Assembly: GCA_032690845.1 (NCBI GenBank)
Contig: CM064424.1
Coordinates: 44,157,511-44,221,510, forward strand
Direction: 5' to 3'
From: Eleusine coracana subsp. coracana
Lineage: Eukaryota; Streptophyta; Magnoliopsida; Poales; Poaceae
Length of the DNA stretch: 64,000 nucleotides
Below, piece by piece: positions 33,777 through 45,674 of this stretch. The translations under genes and the position numbers were made by a program. Numbering within the stretch: the first letter of the stretch is position 1; each line of letters opens with the position of its first letter. The notes below the pieces were generated by a model. That model saw nothing but the letters and a program-made list of their open reading frames with translations. It ran no database searches and was not told the DNA's origin.

Positions 33777-34523
33777 GTGCATCTAGGGCCGGACGGTTTC
33801 ACAGGGCGCTTTTACAAGACCTGTTGGGAAATCATCAAACCTGACATTATGGCCGCAATCTCAGCAGTTTGGAGAAGAGACTTCAGAAATTTTAGGTTCC
33901 TCAATACAACTTTCATCACCCTACTACTAAAAAAGGAGGGTGCGATAGAAGCCAAAGACTTTCGACCAATAAACCTTATTCATAGCTTTGCAAAGCTCAT
34001 CATAAAAATTCTTACCAATAGGCTGGCTGGTCAGCTCGACTGTATGGTATCCAACAACCAGAGTGCCTTTGTCAAGGGAAGGTTCATCCAAGACAATTTT
34101 ATGTTGGTCCAACAAACAGCAAGGTTCCTCCATTCACAAAAACAATTAAAAATTCTGCTGAAATTGGACATCTCCAAGGCATTTGATTCAATTTCCTGGC
34201 CTTTCCTTATGGAAGTACTGGAAAAATTTGGGTTTGGTAGAATCTTCAAAGATATCTTGAGCGGGTTGCTCACCACTTCCTCCACCCAAGTGTTGCTCAA
34301 TGGTACTCCTGGAGAGTTCATCTCTCACCAGAGGGGCTTGAGTCAAGGAGACCCCCTCTCTCCTATATTGTTCATCTTAGTAATAGACACCTTAAACCTC
34401 ATGATTGATAGGGCATCAGAGGTTGGCCTGCTTCAACCGCTATCATCCAGATCCATTCAACATGGCCTATCTCTCTATGCAGATGGTGTCGTACTCTTCC
34501 TCCGACAGGTTGCAAGTTTTTGA
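33777..34523 (+). pseudogene. LINE (L1-clade) reverse transcriptase fragment
   Basis: 249 codons open in the plus frame. HLGPDGFTGRFYK, FITLLLKKEGA..KDFRPINL, KLDISKAFDSISWPFL, GLSQGDPLSPILFILVIDTL and SLYADGVVLF are the ordered blocks of plant L1-type RT. The catalytic Y/F-A-D-D box reads YADG, so one catalytic Asp is Gly. ORF1, the endonuclease and the rest of RT are missing. The sequence after 34523 is unrelated. A truncated, dead copy. Confidence 0.88.
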
Positions 34524-35067
34524 GTTGAACACGCAGGAGAGCTACGCGTCATTATATTAAGAAGAAGATAAGTTCAGATACAATGTCATGCTCCGGCTGA
34601 GAATAGTGTAAAAGTTAGACGTGCGTCGGTTTAGAGTATTGCACCACCTAGTACCAATATATATGTATAGCAGTGATCCTTACTCCATTCAGATCACGTC
34701 TGTGGAAGCTGAATCGGATTTTCTGTTCCTAACAACATATGTATGAAGAGAATGCTATGTTTTTGCTTATCGGCTGATTGAAGCTTCATATGATAGGGAC
34801 ACACATACAAATCGCTACACAATCACACTTGACAAATGAATGACATATATATTACAGATTCACAGTGTTTAGGCATGATAATCATTGGCATCTATACCAT
34901 TTTTCTAGCTACTTGCACAAAGGTGAGCGGAAACTTCTGCGTCAATTTTCCTATTGTTCACCTTTTTTCTTGCAGAAATACAGTCACTGCAGCATTGTAC
35001 AATCTCCTATCAGCCCTATACCACTGGATGGCGAAACGCGGAGCACCAGCAAGAAGCCATGTCATGC
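34524..35067. other. 3' flank of the aldo-keto reductase gene
   Basis: Short ORFs only. The minus-strand transcript of the reductase should end in this interval, but no canonical AATAAA on the minus strand could be chosen with confidence. Confidence 0.4.
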
Positions 35068-37423
35068 TCACGACTCCTCGATGGGCATCTTGATGCCCTT
35101 GATCTCGCGTGCAAGAGTCCGTAGCTCTTCGACCTCTTCGCCGGTGAGGCTCCACCCGAGCGCACCGGCAAACTCCATGGCCTGACTGGCGTTCTTAGCT
35201 CCGGGGATCGGCACCACGTTCCCCTGGCAAGTCAGCCAGTTCAGAGACACCTGAAATTAATAAACGGTAGGATATCATTGCATCTGATTCAGCAAACGTT
35301 GATTTCCCCTTTCGAGTGATGAGTTTTATTTTGTGGATGAGTTACCTGGGTTGGACTCTTGCCGTAGCTTGCTCCAATCTCTTTGATCCTGTTCATGAGT
35401 GGTTGGAGCTGCCAGTGTACATGACACAAAACATCTTCAGATTTCAGATAAAAAAGTTGAATAACAAAACTCATCACTTCTAATTTATTTAAGAAATCTT
35501 ATTACCTTTGTGAGAAAGTCAGGAGTGTATGTATTTGCTCGAGGACCGGTAGGGGGCTTTTCCGGGGTGTATTTTCCTGTCAGAACACCTGAGTAACAGG
35601 AAGAAGTTAGTGCAATAATGACGAGACTAAACATTAGCCAAGATGTAGTATAGACTGAGCATTGAGCAAACGGGATTAATCGGAAACAAACCGCTAAATT
35701 TGGTTGGACATTTGGTAGAAGAAGTTGAAGAATACCTTGTGCTATTGGGGAATAAGCGATCAAGGTGATGCCAAGCTCATCACAAGCCGCCTTCACACCG
35801 TTCAACTCCGGCGTCCTGTATATCAGGCTGTAATTCACTTGGTTTGCAGCAAGTGGAACCCCTCTCTTCTTCAGCCGCGCATGCGCATCGCGAAGGCGTT
35901 TCTCTAGTATATACGAAAGAGTCATAACAGAGAGCTTGAGGAGCTTTATTTAATGAGGAAGAAGCGGCTAATATCAAGGAGCGCAGCAGACGATTTTCAG
36001 GACAGAGCCAGAGTACGGACCGTTGTAGTTTGAGACACCCACAGCCTTTACAAGTCCCTGCTCATAGGCATCTGCGAGGCCATCAAGGTACCCTGGATCA
36101 TGGCCGGTTATGTCAGAACGCCGCTGAAGTTCACGCATGCCAGGAAGTATTCAGGTAATCAGATTTTTATTTGCAAATGAGAGGTCGCAATTAATCCGTA
36201 CCTTCATTCCCCCATATCCCTGGCCTGAAACAAGAGACAACGAACGAAAATGCTGTAAGAATGACAAAGAATTACTGCATACATGAGTTGAGAGAAAGCA
36301 GTAGATAAAAAGCTAACCAGTGAAGTTGGTAGAGCTCGACGGAGGACAGGCCAAGACGGTCCAGCGATTTCTTGAGGGCCGAAAGGACGCTTCCACGGCC
36401 GAATCTCCACGGAAGGGCGGCGAACTTCGTGGCGACGGCCACCTCGATCTGCTCTTTCTGTTGCCTTTCCTTGATGAATCTGACGGCAAGACACAGCACG
36501 CGTCAGTGTTTGTACTGTTCCACGTAGATTTTTATTGGCCGGATATCAGACAGTGCATTAGTGCAACATTATATTACATACCCTCCAAGTAAACTTTCAG
36601 AGTTCACCGCTCCCATCAGCTGAAAAAGAAAACAGAGAAGATTTTGTTGTTAAGTAACGCGCGCGCCATCAGGATTTGGGCTTCAGTACGACGGCATCTT
36701 ACCGCCGTGCCGTAAACTTCAGCCGTATCGAAGAAGGTCATCCCGTTGTCGATGCTCGCATCGAACGCCGCTTGAGCCTCCTTCAACCTCCTCTCTGACA
36801 AACTCAAAGAAAGCACCCTCTTATCTTACATTTGAAATCACGTCATCGATATAATTAAGCTTAACAAATTAAATGCTGTAAAGGTAAAAATCATCTGTTG
36901 CCACCAACGCATTATGCAAAGACGGTTACATCTGCCTGCCTAAACTGCTGGAGAACATGTTAGTAAGAAAGAAGGGAAAAAGAAATCGTGCCAAATTCAT
37001 TTTGCTTCAAGCCATGTGATGCCTTCTTACGCGGGTTTGCTACCAGAAACGCAACAAGACCCCCTCCCTTTTAGGGGCCGGGGATACGGGAAGCATGACC
37101 GGGTTTTCCGAAGTCACGCGTTCTGCTCCCATCCCGTGCGAAGCAGAGCATCCGGAAGGCATCGTGCACGTACCGTCCCACTCGGAGTCGTTCCAGTATG
37201 TGGTGTCCCCCCACGACCAGGCGCCGATGCCCAGCTTGGTCACCGCAACGCTGGACTCGCCCAGCCGCACCTTGCCCTCCTCCTCCTCCACCGTCGTCGT
37301 CGCACCGGACGCCACCGCGCGGGCCGGAGGGACCGCCGCCTGCCGTCGCTGCTGCCTGCCGGCGGGGAGGAGACGAGGCGGGCAGCGGCACACGCCGCCG
37401 GCGACCTGCAGCGCCGCCATCAT
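35068..37423 (-). CDS. Chloroplast-targeted aldo-keto reductase, ten exons
   Basis: Exons (minus): 37423-37174, 36794-36703, 36619-36582, 36479-36318, 36224-36202, 36092-36021, 35903-35736, 35588-35506, 35408-35346, 35250-35068. All introns are GT-AG and the exons sum to 1134 bp, giving 377 residues. This is the length of Arabidopsis At1g06690, whose family it matches (LGIGAWSWGDTTYWN, FFDTAEVYG, VGVSNYN, VSLNWLTCQGNVVPIPGAKN). The AKR catalytic set is intact: Asp106, Tyr111, Lys145, His180. The Arg/Ala-rich first 45 residues look like a plastid transit peptide. It should be an NADPH-dependent reductase of carbonyls in chloroplasts; the natural substrate is unknown. Exons 3 (38 bp) and 5 (23 bp) are unusually small. 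Confidence 0.93.
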
Positions 37424-38250
37424 CGTCGTCGTTTAATTTCTCGCGCTGCTTGGTTGATGCCGCGAGCGAGGCAGGAGCAGCAGGAGAAATGTGTGTGTGG
37501 CGAGCGAGGCAGCAACAGCAGCGCTGGATCTGTTTTGTTTTTGGCGCGCGCGTGAGCCGACGGCGACGAGTCTTGGCGCGGCGCTGGCGGGACGGTTCTG
37601 TACTTGTGTTGGCGAGCTTTTGTGTGTGTGGCTGGGTCTGCCCCGGTGAGTGGTCGATCGGGGCATCTTTGTTCCCGTTCCCGTGCTATAGGTAGGGAGT
37701 ACGCATTAACAAAGTTGAAGCTGACACGTGAGGAATGTGGCGGGTGGGCCCCCTCCCTCCGATGCTGCAGTAGCATGATACTCCTATCTTCCTTTGGGCG
37801 TCTAGCTCATCGCACCAAGCAAATAGGCGGTCCACAATCGCTCCGTGAGGAAAATGTGTGTACGCGGATATGTATTTTTCTAAAAACAAATTGTCCCAAC
37901 AAACAACAATATGCAACAACACGTGGTCAGTATATACGATTAATGTCGTTGTTGTTGATAGATCACGCAGATTTTTTGTTCTATATGCGAGCCAGGAGAA
38001 CCGCAAGTAATGTTATGTACATATTTATATATGGACCATATATGATATATAAAATGTATAAAGCACGAGAAAGCAACTGGAGAAAGGCTAGTTAGCAAGT
38101 GTAGAGAGGGATTTGCTAGCTCTCGGTCACATGAGGTTTTGCTTTCCTCTCGAACATGTTGTCCAATTTATACCCAGCGTGTCGAGCTTCAGAATTTTTC
38201 TACCATTGAACATTAACATCCACCACCGTATCTTATATTTATTACACTGT
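37424..38250. other. 5' flank of the aldo-keto reductase gene
   Basis: The minus-strand promoter should lie here. Bases 37424-37700 are GC-rich with CGCC/GCGAGC repeats, typical of grass 5' ends; a CTATAG motif at about 37686-37691 is the only TATA-like candidate. The plus-strand ORFs here are GC-rich artefacts. Confidence 0.4.
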
Positions 38251-38639
38251 GTTTGGATGTAGATATTCAGCCCTGAAATTCGGAATTGGCATTGGAAGAT
38301 CCAAATACCAGCTGTTTGGATGATATGGAATTCGAAATTCGAAATCAACCTCAATTCCAACAGGCATTTGTTCTGCTCTCCCTTCTTCACCCTCAATACG
38401 GAGCCGACACCCTCGGTATTTCCTGGAATCGTCACCTCCCCGTCTCTCTCATACTCGTCGCCTGCCTCCGTCTCTCTCCCTAGCTCTAGCACCTCCTCCC
38501 CAACTCCGACGCCTTCTTCCCCAACTCCGGCGCCTCCTCCCTAACTCCAGCGCCTCCTTCCCCAACTCCGTCCACCTCGAGCGTTGCCTTTCGCAACTCT
38601 GGCCGGCTCAAACATCTCCCACTCTCTCTCCACGCCGCC

Positions 38640-38661
38640 CTCCTCTGCCCCTACCCTCCGC

Positions 38662-38698
<37 letters not shown>

Positions 38699-38700
38699 GC
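38640..38700. repeat. (CT)n microsatellite
   Basis: An almost pure CT run of about 30 bp at 38666-38696 inside a pyrimidine-rich stretch (38480-38830). Confidence 0.9.
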
Positions 38701-39299
38701 TGCCCTCCTCTCTGCCCCATGCCCGCCACCTCCTCCCCGGCGGCCCTCTTAGCGCCGCCTCCTCCCCGGCCTCCAGAGACGACAGCGCCCCTTGCCTCCT
38801 CCCTCCTCTCTCTCTGCCACGGCCTCTAGTGATGGCAGGCGGGGGCGGGCGGATCTGCGGCAGCACGCGAACTGCATCGAGGCGGCGTTGGCGGCACTCC
38901 TTCCCTCCTCTCTCTCCGCACATGCTCCTCTCCTCGCGGCGGTGGTCACTGAGTCGGCGGCGGGCCTGAGTGCCATATTTGTGGCGCGCATGGTGATAGG
39001 CTCCGCTCACCGTCCTCTCTGTCCGAGCTGCCCTGCTCTGTCCAGATCTAGCAGCTCCGAGCGCAGGCCACCCCCTACGCGTGCGGATCTGTCTACTTCC
39101 CCTCCGACCGGCAGCACACAGTGGCTGGATCCAACCGGGCGACGGCGGTGACTCGCGGTCGGGCGGATCCGACCGAGAAGCGTCCGATCTAGCCGGGTGA
39201 CGGTGACGGCAGCTCGCGCTCGATCCGGATCTGGCCCGGCCCGACAGCGGCCCGCGGGTGGGCTGCTAGGGTTTTGGGATTTTTTTTTATTTTTTTATT

Positions 39300-39434
39300 T
39301 TAATTCGTAGTGGCGGGTGATATTGTCATCCGCTGCTACAATAGGATATTTAGTGACGGTTTGTTCGACTTGTAGAAGAACCGTCGCAATAAGCTATTTT
39401 TTTAACTGCACTGTAGACCTCTTTTCTAGTAGTG
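39300..39434. mobile_element. CACTA (En/Spm) transposon terminus
   Basis: The right end reads CTTTTCTAGTAGTG at 39421-39434, the reverse of the plant CACTA terminus CACTACTAGAAAAG. Subterminal near-palindromes precede it: GTAGTGGCGGGTGAT facing GTCATCCGCTGCTAC (39307-39341) and ACGGTTT facing AACCGTC (39356-39384). No matching left end was found in the window, so only one terminus or a truncated element is shown. The GC-rich, ORF-free block at 38480-39240 may be its body. Confidence 0.65.
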
Positions 39435-39781
39435 TATCCATTGATTTTGCCATCTAAGGATAATATTTATCTATATAATATCCCTTTGAATAGTCCAGCG
39501 TGAATCAATAGTACGGGTCAATCAAATAGAGACGGTGAAAAGAAATAATAAAGAATCCAGGTGAAGCAAACAGAGAGGACAAATAAGAAGCTTCATGCCT
39601 CCAACTTTCCTATGCAAGAGCCCATCATGGGTAAAAGAAGAAAGAAAATTAGAGAAAGGAACTTCCACTTCGAATGTATAGTTGTCTGAACTCTACGCGC
39701 GTACGTACCTTTGATTAATTAGATTGCATAATAATAATATAGTAGACATATGCCATCCTCCCTTTTGCAACTACGGTAATT

Positions 39782-40211
39782 TGTTAGTTATTACAGGATC
39801 AACTAGTATCTTTTTGAATCACCAGAATACCTTATTTGCATGAAGAAAATATCAAACTAGTTGATGGTGGTGATCTGGTTCTTCCCTCTCTTGAACATAG
39901 GTAGATTGATCAGAATTTAGGAATTAGGAGACTGATCTTGTTCTTTCTTTTCTGGTAATTTTCTATGAAAATTCATCTCCTTTATAGCCTAATGTAGAGA
40001 GGGGGAACCGACACTATAGCAAGTCGGTTGGTGCCCACTGATCATTGACAGCCAACCGATTACTATGAAATGGTTTTAGTTTAAGTCAAAACAAGAGAAA
40101 AATAAGCTCACAGTTTTGAATTTTCTCAAAACCATGTTTATCTCATTTGAATTATGTGGGTTTCTTTTTCTGATTTCCTTTATTTATTTTTATCATAGAT
40201 CATTTTCAACA
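39782..40211 (-). repeat. G: 3' LTR
   Basis: Direct repeat of 45244-45669. On the minus strand it starts TGTTGAAAATGATC and follows the purine tract AAGGGGGAGAA (plus 40212-40222). Confidence 0.9.
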
Positions 40212-41825
40212 TTCTCCCCCTTGATCGTAAGGTTAAAATATTGAAAGCCCATTTATCAATAAAATGACATGCAAAGACAACAGGTTCACAGCGGTCATTC
40301 ATATACCGATGGAACATGGTTACTATTGTATACCACCTCATATCAAAACAAACTTCTTTAATTTTTGGAGCTCCATAAACTTTAGACTTTAGAAAAATCA
40401 TAATAGTTTGCTTTTCGAAGAATAGTACACCGGATCAATAAATTACAATAGTCAATTAAGTCCTATTGAATCAATTGACCACAGTTCTCATTACATCTAA
40501 AGACAAACTGTCTTAGTCATTATGGGGAGACAGTGTCATAGCAGTTTCACTTATCCAAGATCAAAGTCTTTTCTACAACACCCGTGCTAGCAACTTTATT
40601 GTGTGGTAGGCCTTAGGGAATTCCCAATTCTCTTTATTAAACTTAATATTTGATCTTGGATTCTATCTTTCGCAACATGGTACACGGTGTCAAAGTGTTT
40701 GACAGAACCACTTAACTTGTTGTTACTCCATAGAAATATTGTGACTTGATTGCCACAATACAAGATGAATAATATTCACCTTTTTTTTATTCTGTGATAG
40801 AGTTCATTTGTCATATTGCCTGTCCAGATGGCCTGATATCATGCTATACATACTTCTTGAGCTTTTTAACAAGGACTGCTCCTTATGTGAGCGCGTTATT
40901 TTATTTTGATAACAATACAGCTCACAATAATATCTGAATATCCTTAAAACATTAAGAATACCAGATCTTTTTGCATGTAAACATGAAATCATAATTGGCC
41001 TTTTAATAAATCCAAAGTTGTATTATCATCTGCCAATCAACCCAGTTATTACATTTAGTCAGGGCAATTATACACTTAGTCTATACATTATATTTTCAAA
41101 TACCAATGCATATGGAACATTTTGCACAACTTTACATTAATATTTTAGACATTAATATATCCTAACTTCATTGCCCTTGACTTATATGAACAGGCAAGGC
41201 CAATAAACATTATGCATATTGTACTTTTACCAATATACTTTCAATATGCATCTTCATATAATCCCATATCATAATAAACATATCTTGGTATATGTCTTTC
41301 ACCAAGATTATCTTTATCAAACTTTTGAGAAGAAGTTCATAATATAAAATTTACTCCCCCTCAAAGTAACATTTATTTGTCCAGCATATTCTTCGGTATC
41401 ATAATATTGATGCTTGTTTTTATGTCATAAACATATATCTCAAATTTTGAGAAAATTATAATTTCTTAATATGCTACAAGCATCATCATTATTCTTTTGA
41501 ATGAGTCCTTTTAAGGAAATAGACAAATTGAAAAAAAAAAGTGTTTCCTCTATGTGAAGTCAGAAACTAAGAGTTTTATTTCAACTTTTATATTACCTAT
41601 GGAGTCACTTCATCTTGTAGACTCTTTGGTAGTCTACTGTATTGGCTCCTTTGGTAATTTCTTAATACTCATAGCTATCATTTCTTTTTTCATGGCATAA
41701 GTCAATCAGAAGTATATTTCATTTTCATGACTTCCATAATATTGGATCAACGTCCAAACTCAACTCATTCAACAAGTGGAGAAATCACTTTATTTTTCTT
41801 AATATAAAATCTGCATTCATAATTT

Positions 41826-41990
41826 CAACTTTCAAGACTATAGCATGTCTTATATTCATGAGCATGAGAGTAACCAAATTGGCTATAGCATGTCTTATAT
41901 TCATGAGCATGAGAGTAACCAACTTTCAAGACTATAGCATGTCTTATATTCATTCGTGCATTAACTCATTAGAGTAACCAAATTGGCAAT
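41826..41990. repeat. G: tandem repeat, about 50-60 bp unit, three copies
   Basis: The unit contains CTATAGCATGTCTTATATTC and GAGAGTAACCAA. Copies are separated by short variable spacers; the third is partial. Confidence 0.85.
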
Positions 41991-42420
41991 TGACATTCTT
42001 GGGGTCAAAGTTGTTCATATTTGGATTGAAACTTTAATTCATATCTCAAACTCCAAAAGTAATTTGATTAGAATTTCTCCCAAACCATAATATGTAAAAC
42101 TCAAATTATTGGGAGCTTTATATGGCAAATATGTCATAAGAATTTCAATCCATGAACACATCATGAGAAAACTCAATATCTTTTATACCAAAACATAAGA
42201 ATGCAAAAATTTGCCATTGAGTTTCTCAATTTCATTGGTGTAGAGTCTTAAATAATTATACCAGTTCCTATAAAACTTTAGTGCAAACATTTAGGAATAT
42301 GGCCATAAGAAACTCTACATTATGATAAAATTTTTCTTATCATAAGTCTTTATTAAATGGGCAAAAGTAAATGAGCATTATAACTCGAAAGCCAAAATGA
42401 TTTTTGAATTTGGATTATAT

Positions 42421-42525
42421 CTCTTGTTGCTCACTTTCTTTATTTTCTTGGAATAATGATGAGACTCTTATCTTTTGTTGCTCACTTTCTTTATTTTTTT
42501 TGGAATAGTGATGAGACTCTTATCT
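42421..42525. repeat. G: 59-bp tandem duplication
   Basis: Two near-identical copies of a unit with TTGTTGCTCACTTTC followed by GATGAGACTCTTATC. Confidence 0.85.
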
Positions 42526-43329
42526 TTCCCCCTCGATATATGGCTTAAGTGGCCATAATTTCGAATTAGTCTCATCAAAACTTTTGATGTATAGATGGCA
42601 AACTCTTTAAGGAAATAAGATAAAATTGTCTTATCATAAAACAAGAGCAACGTTATTAATATTGTACATAATCATTCTTCACTTATTCCTAAAATTATAT
42701 TAAAGCCATCATAATTCATTCATGAAATGAAAACAAAGTTCATTTTCATGAATAATATACATCATTAAGTTGAAGCGTATAAACATTATGAAGTGCTAGT
42801 GTAAAAACACTAACTTATTATCTTCAACTTAACTTTATTAATGATTTTCATTAGACTTTTGCTCTCATTTGAGTGTCCTCTTTTGGAGTAATAACATTAT
42901 AATTCCTGTAAATGGAGAAAATACAGGATCAAGATAGGACAAAATGAAGTGCATCATAAATCACTCTTGGAAATTATAATTTCCAATAGCATTAGTTTCA
43001 TAACTTTTGCACTTCTGTTATATTATGCTCGCCTCTTAGATTTTCAATAAACGTGCTTTTATAATCATGAGACACACATAACTGAATTGCTCCCCCTGAT
43101 TTACTCATATTTCTAGTGAAATATGTCTTAATTATAGGAGTCATTTAATGGTTCCTAAGGAGCATCATTAAGGGCATAATCATAATTAATTAGAGCAAAA
43201 TTCATCATTATTTCTTATTCCAAGAAATATAATTGCTCCCATTAATAATTTGCTCCATGTCAAATTCTATTTTTAACAATAATGAGCAAAATGTGTTGCT
43301 TTCATAAGAATAAACATTATTAATAAGCA

Positions 43330-43735
43330 ACACCAAAAACTTCTTTTATTAATCAAACTCAAATCAGCTTTGCCCAGAATTGAAAATGATTAATAAAATT
43401 TATGAAAATTATCCCCTTATCAGCTTTGGCAAGAAGAGTGAATAAAATTCACACATTAAAAAAAATGCCTCCATTATCATTCTTTTATTTATCTAACCCA
43501 CATCAGCTTTGGCCAGAAATGGATCAGAAAAATAAAATTTTGCAAAAATTGTCCATTAATCAGCTTGATAGGTTTCACACCTTTTAATATATATACCTCA
43601 AAAACTTCTTTTATTAATCCAATTCAAATCAGCTTTGGCTAGAATTGAACGGGAAAAATAAAATTTGTAAAAGTTATTCATTTATCAGCTTTGACCAGAA
43701 AAAATGAATAAATTTTATACTTTAAAATGAGGCAT
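43330..43735. repeat. G: degenerate repeat of about 130 bp, three copies
   Basis: Each copy has CTTCTTTTATTAATC or a close variant, then TCAGCTTTGGCCAGAA, an AAAATAAAATTT stretch, and a second TCAGCTT motif. Copies start near 43335, 43480 and 43608. No coding potential. Confidence 0.75.
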
Positions 43736-43944
43736 AAAAATATCCTTGACAACAATATTATTTATTGCAGCGGAAACATGAAACATTTATGGAAGAACCA
43801 AATAATAATAATAAAATAGCCCAACTGTTTTGCCCAATATTAAAACATTATAATTTCATAAGTTTGATTTAAAATCAAACATAAATGCTGAAAAAAATTC
43901 AGCCTTAACATAATCATAAACTTAACTTTTCATATGGGGTGTTA

Positions 43945-44400
43945 AACAACATAAGTTGGCCCATTAGTAATTTGGCCTATCCAATTCTGAAAATTCAGAA
44001 AAATTGGCTCTTAAATATTTTGGCCCATTATTTATTTACAATAATTTTTCAGAAACATAAAACTTTGAATTTGTATTCAAACTCAAAATTTAACTCATAA
44101 TGAAATTCTGAAAAAAATTGCATGAGAAAATACCAAAATAAAATATTCATATTAGGCTAGGTCAAACGAATGTTGGCCCATACTTCTTTGAGCCCATCCG
44201 CAGCCCTTTCTCACCCCACCTAGGCCAGTAGCCCAGCTACATGGGCCTGGACCCAAAAACCTTCTCTCCCACCTGGCCTTTTTGGCCCGAAAATACCGCC
44301 ACCTATTACCAACCGTTGATCTGGATCGGACGGCCATAAATCATTTGCGGTGGAATATAAAACCTCTTTTTCTCTCCCCCGGCCGAAACCCTACTTCATT
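43945..44400 (+). promoter_or_regulatory. G: antisense promoter-like module
   Basis: Repeated GGCCCA/TGGGCC boxes between 43958 and 44287, TATAAAA at 44356-44362 and the telo box AAACCCTA at 44386-44393 precede a CT-rich leader. The direction (plus) is opposite to the element. The order of boxes resembles plant ribosomal-protein-type promoters. Confidence 0.5.
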
Positions 44401-44815
44401 TTCTTTCTCCCTCCTCTCTCCATTCCTCAGCGGCGGCCGGGCAGAGGCGAGGAGCGGGGTGCGCGGCGGCGTCCGGAGCGGGAGTACGACGGCGCCGGTG
44501 AGCTCCCCTCGCTGGAGCACGCGCGCGCCTTTGGCTAGCGCGCGGCTCCGTCAAGCGGCGCTCATCGGCGGCCTTTAGTCCGCCAGATCGAAGGCGCACG
44601 TCGCCGGAGAAAACCCAGGCAGTGGCGACGACGATGCTTGCGGCGGCTTCGCGTGGGGAGGCGCGTCGATGACGGCAATGGCGGGCACTCGCGGTGGAGC
44701 GTCTGAGGTGGGGCCGAGGCACGCGCGCGCGTGCTGGTGCAGCGGCGAGAAAAGAGGAGCAGTGGCGACACCGCGCATAGTGACGGCGACCGTGGTGTGC
44801 TTCTTCACAAGGTTA
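44400..44815 (+). other. G: GC-rich putative leader/exon of the antisense unit
   Basis: A sharp GC-rich island in an AT-rich element, ending TTCTTCACAAG before GTTAGC, a possible splice donor at about 44811. None of the open frames looks like a conserved protein; codon composition is Arg/Ala/Gly-rich in every frame. It could be a captured host 5' UTR or first exon. It is not called as a protein gene. Confidence 0.35.
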
Positions 44816-45243
44816 GCTCGCTGCCTTAATCTTTAGGGTTAGGTTACTTCATTTTTCGGGGATTTAGTGGGGATTTTATTATCTGCTAGGGTTACGGTTC
44901 ATCAGTTTCAGGGAATTCATCAGAATTTAATCCAAAAGTTGATATTCCCCTTCTGCTTCATGCTTTATTTATATGAATTGGCAACCCTAACTCATTGGGA
45001 TGATCATTTAAATTAAAACAGAAGCATACTTGCATAATAAATTGACATAAAAGTGATGCATGTCAATCATCAGTTTACATTTGCAGTAGATCATAAGCAT
45101 GAGCACGATGAAATTTGCAAGAATTTCAACTGCTTTTCATGAAAAATATGACATGCTACCGCGAAACATCACAATTGGGCACTAAATCATATAGTTGGGC
45201 ATAAACTGGATTAAAAAAGAAACTAGAACTGCTCTGATGCTAC

Positions 45244-45669
45244 TGTTAGTTATTGCAGGATCAACTAGTATCTATTTGAATCACCAGAATACCTTATTTG
45301 CACGAGGAAAACATCAAACTAGTTGACGGTGGTGGTCTGGTTCTTCCCTCTCTTGAACATAGGCAGATTGATCAGAATTTAGGAGACTGATCTTGTTCTT
45401 TCTTTTCTGGTAATTTTCAGATGAAAATTCATCTCCTTTTATAGCCTAATGTAGAGAGGGGGAACCGACACTGTAGCAAGTCGGTTGGTGCCCACTGATC
45501 ATTGGCAGCCAACTGATTACTATGAAATGGTTTTGATTTAAGTCAAAACCAGAGAAAAAATGAGCTCACAGTTTCGAATTTTCTCAAAAACATGTTTATC
45601 TCATTTGAATTCTGTGGATTTCTTTTTCTGATTTCCTTTATTTGTTTTTACCACAGATCATTTCCAACA
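45244..45669 (-). repeat. G: 5' LTR
   Basis: 426 bp with TGTTAG...CCAACA ends and a degenerate primer site (minus GTAGCATCAGAGC) directly left. A 7-bp indel and about 25 substitutions separate it from the 3' LTR. Confidence 0.9.
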
Positions 45670-45674
45670 TAATT

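Larger units (their letters stand above)
39782..45669 (-). mobile_element. G: 5.9 kb LTR element without coding capacity (LARD type)
   Basis: LTRs of 430 and 426 bp with TGTTAG...CAACA ends, a perfect target duplication TAATT (39777-39781 and 45670-45674), a polypurine tract at 40212-40222 and a degenerate Met-type primer site at 45231-45243 set the minus orientation. The 5.0 kb interior has no gag or pol domain on either strand. It is AT-rich with tandem repeats, then a GC-rich antisense promoter-like unit near the 5' LTR. About 25 differences between the LTRs suggest an age above that of A. Confidence 0.88.

Noticed and set aside
37016..37695. Plus-strand ORFs of 113-179 codons over the first exon and promoter of the reductase
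   Set aside because: They are antisense shadows of the GC-rich first exon and 5' flank; the minus strand has the spliced, conserved protein.
44396..44808. Minus-strand ORFs of 69-108 codons in the GC-rich block of G
   Set aside because: All three frames are open because of composition (Arg/Ala-rich); no conserved motif supports any of them.
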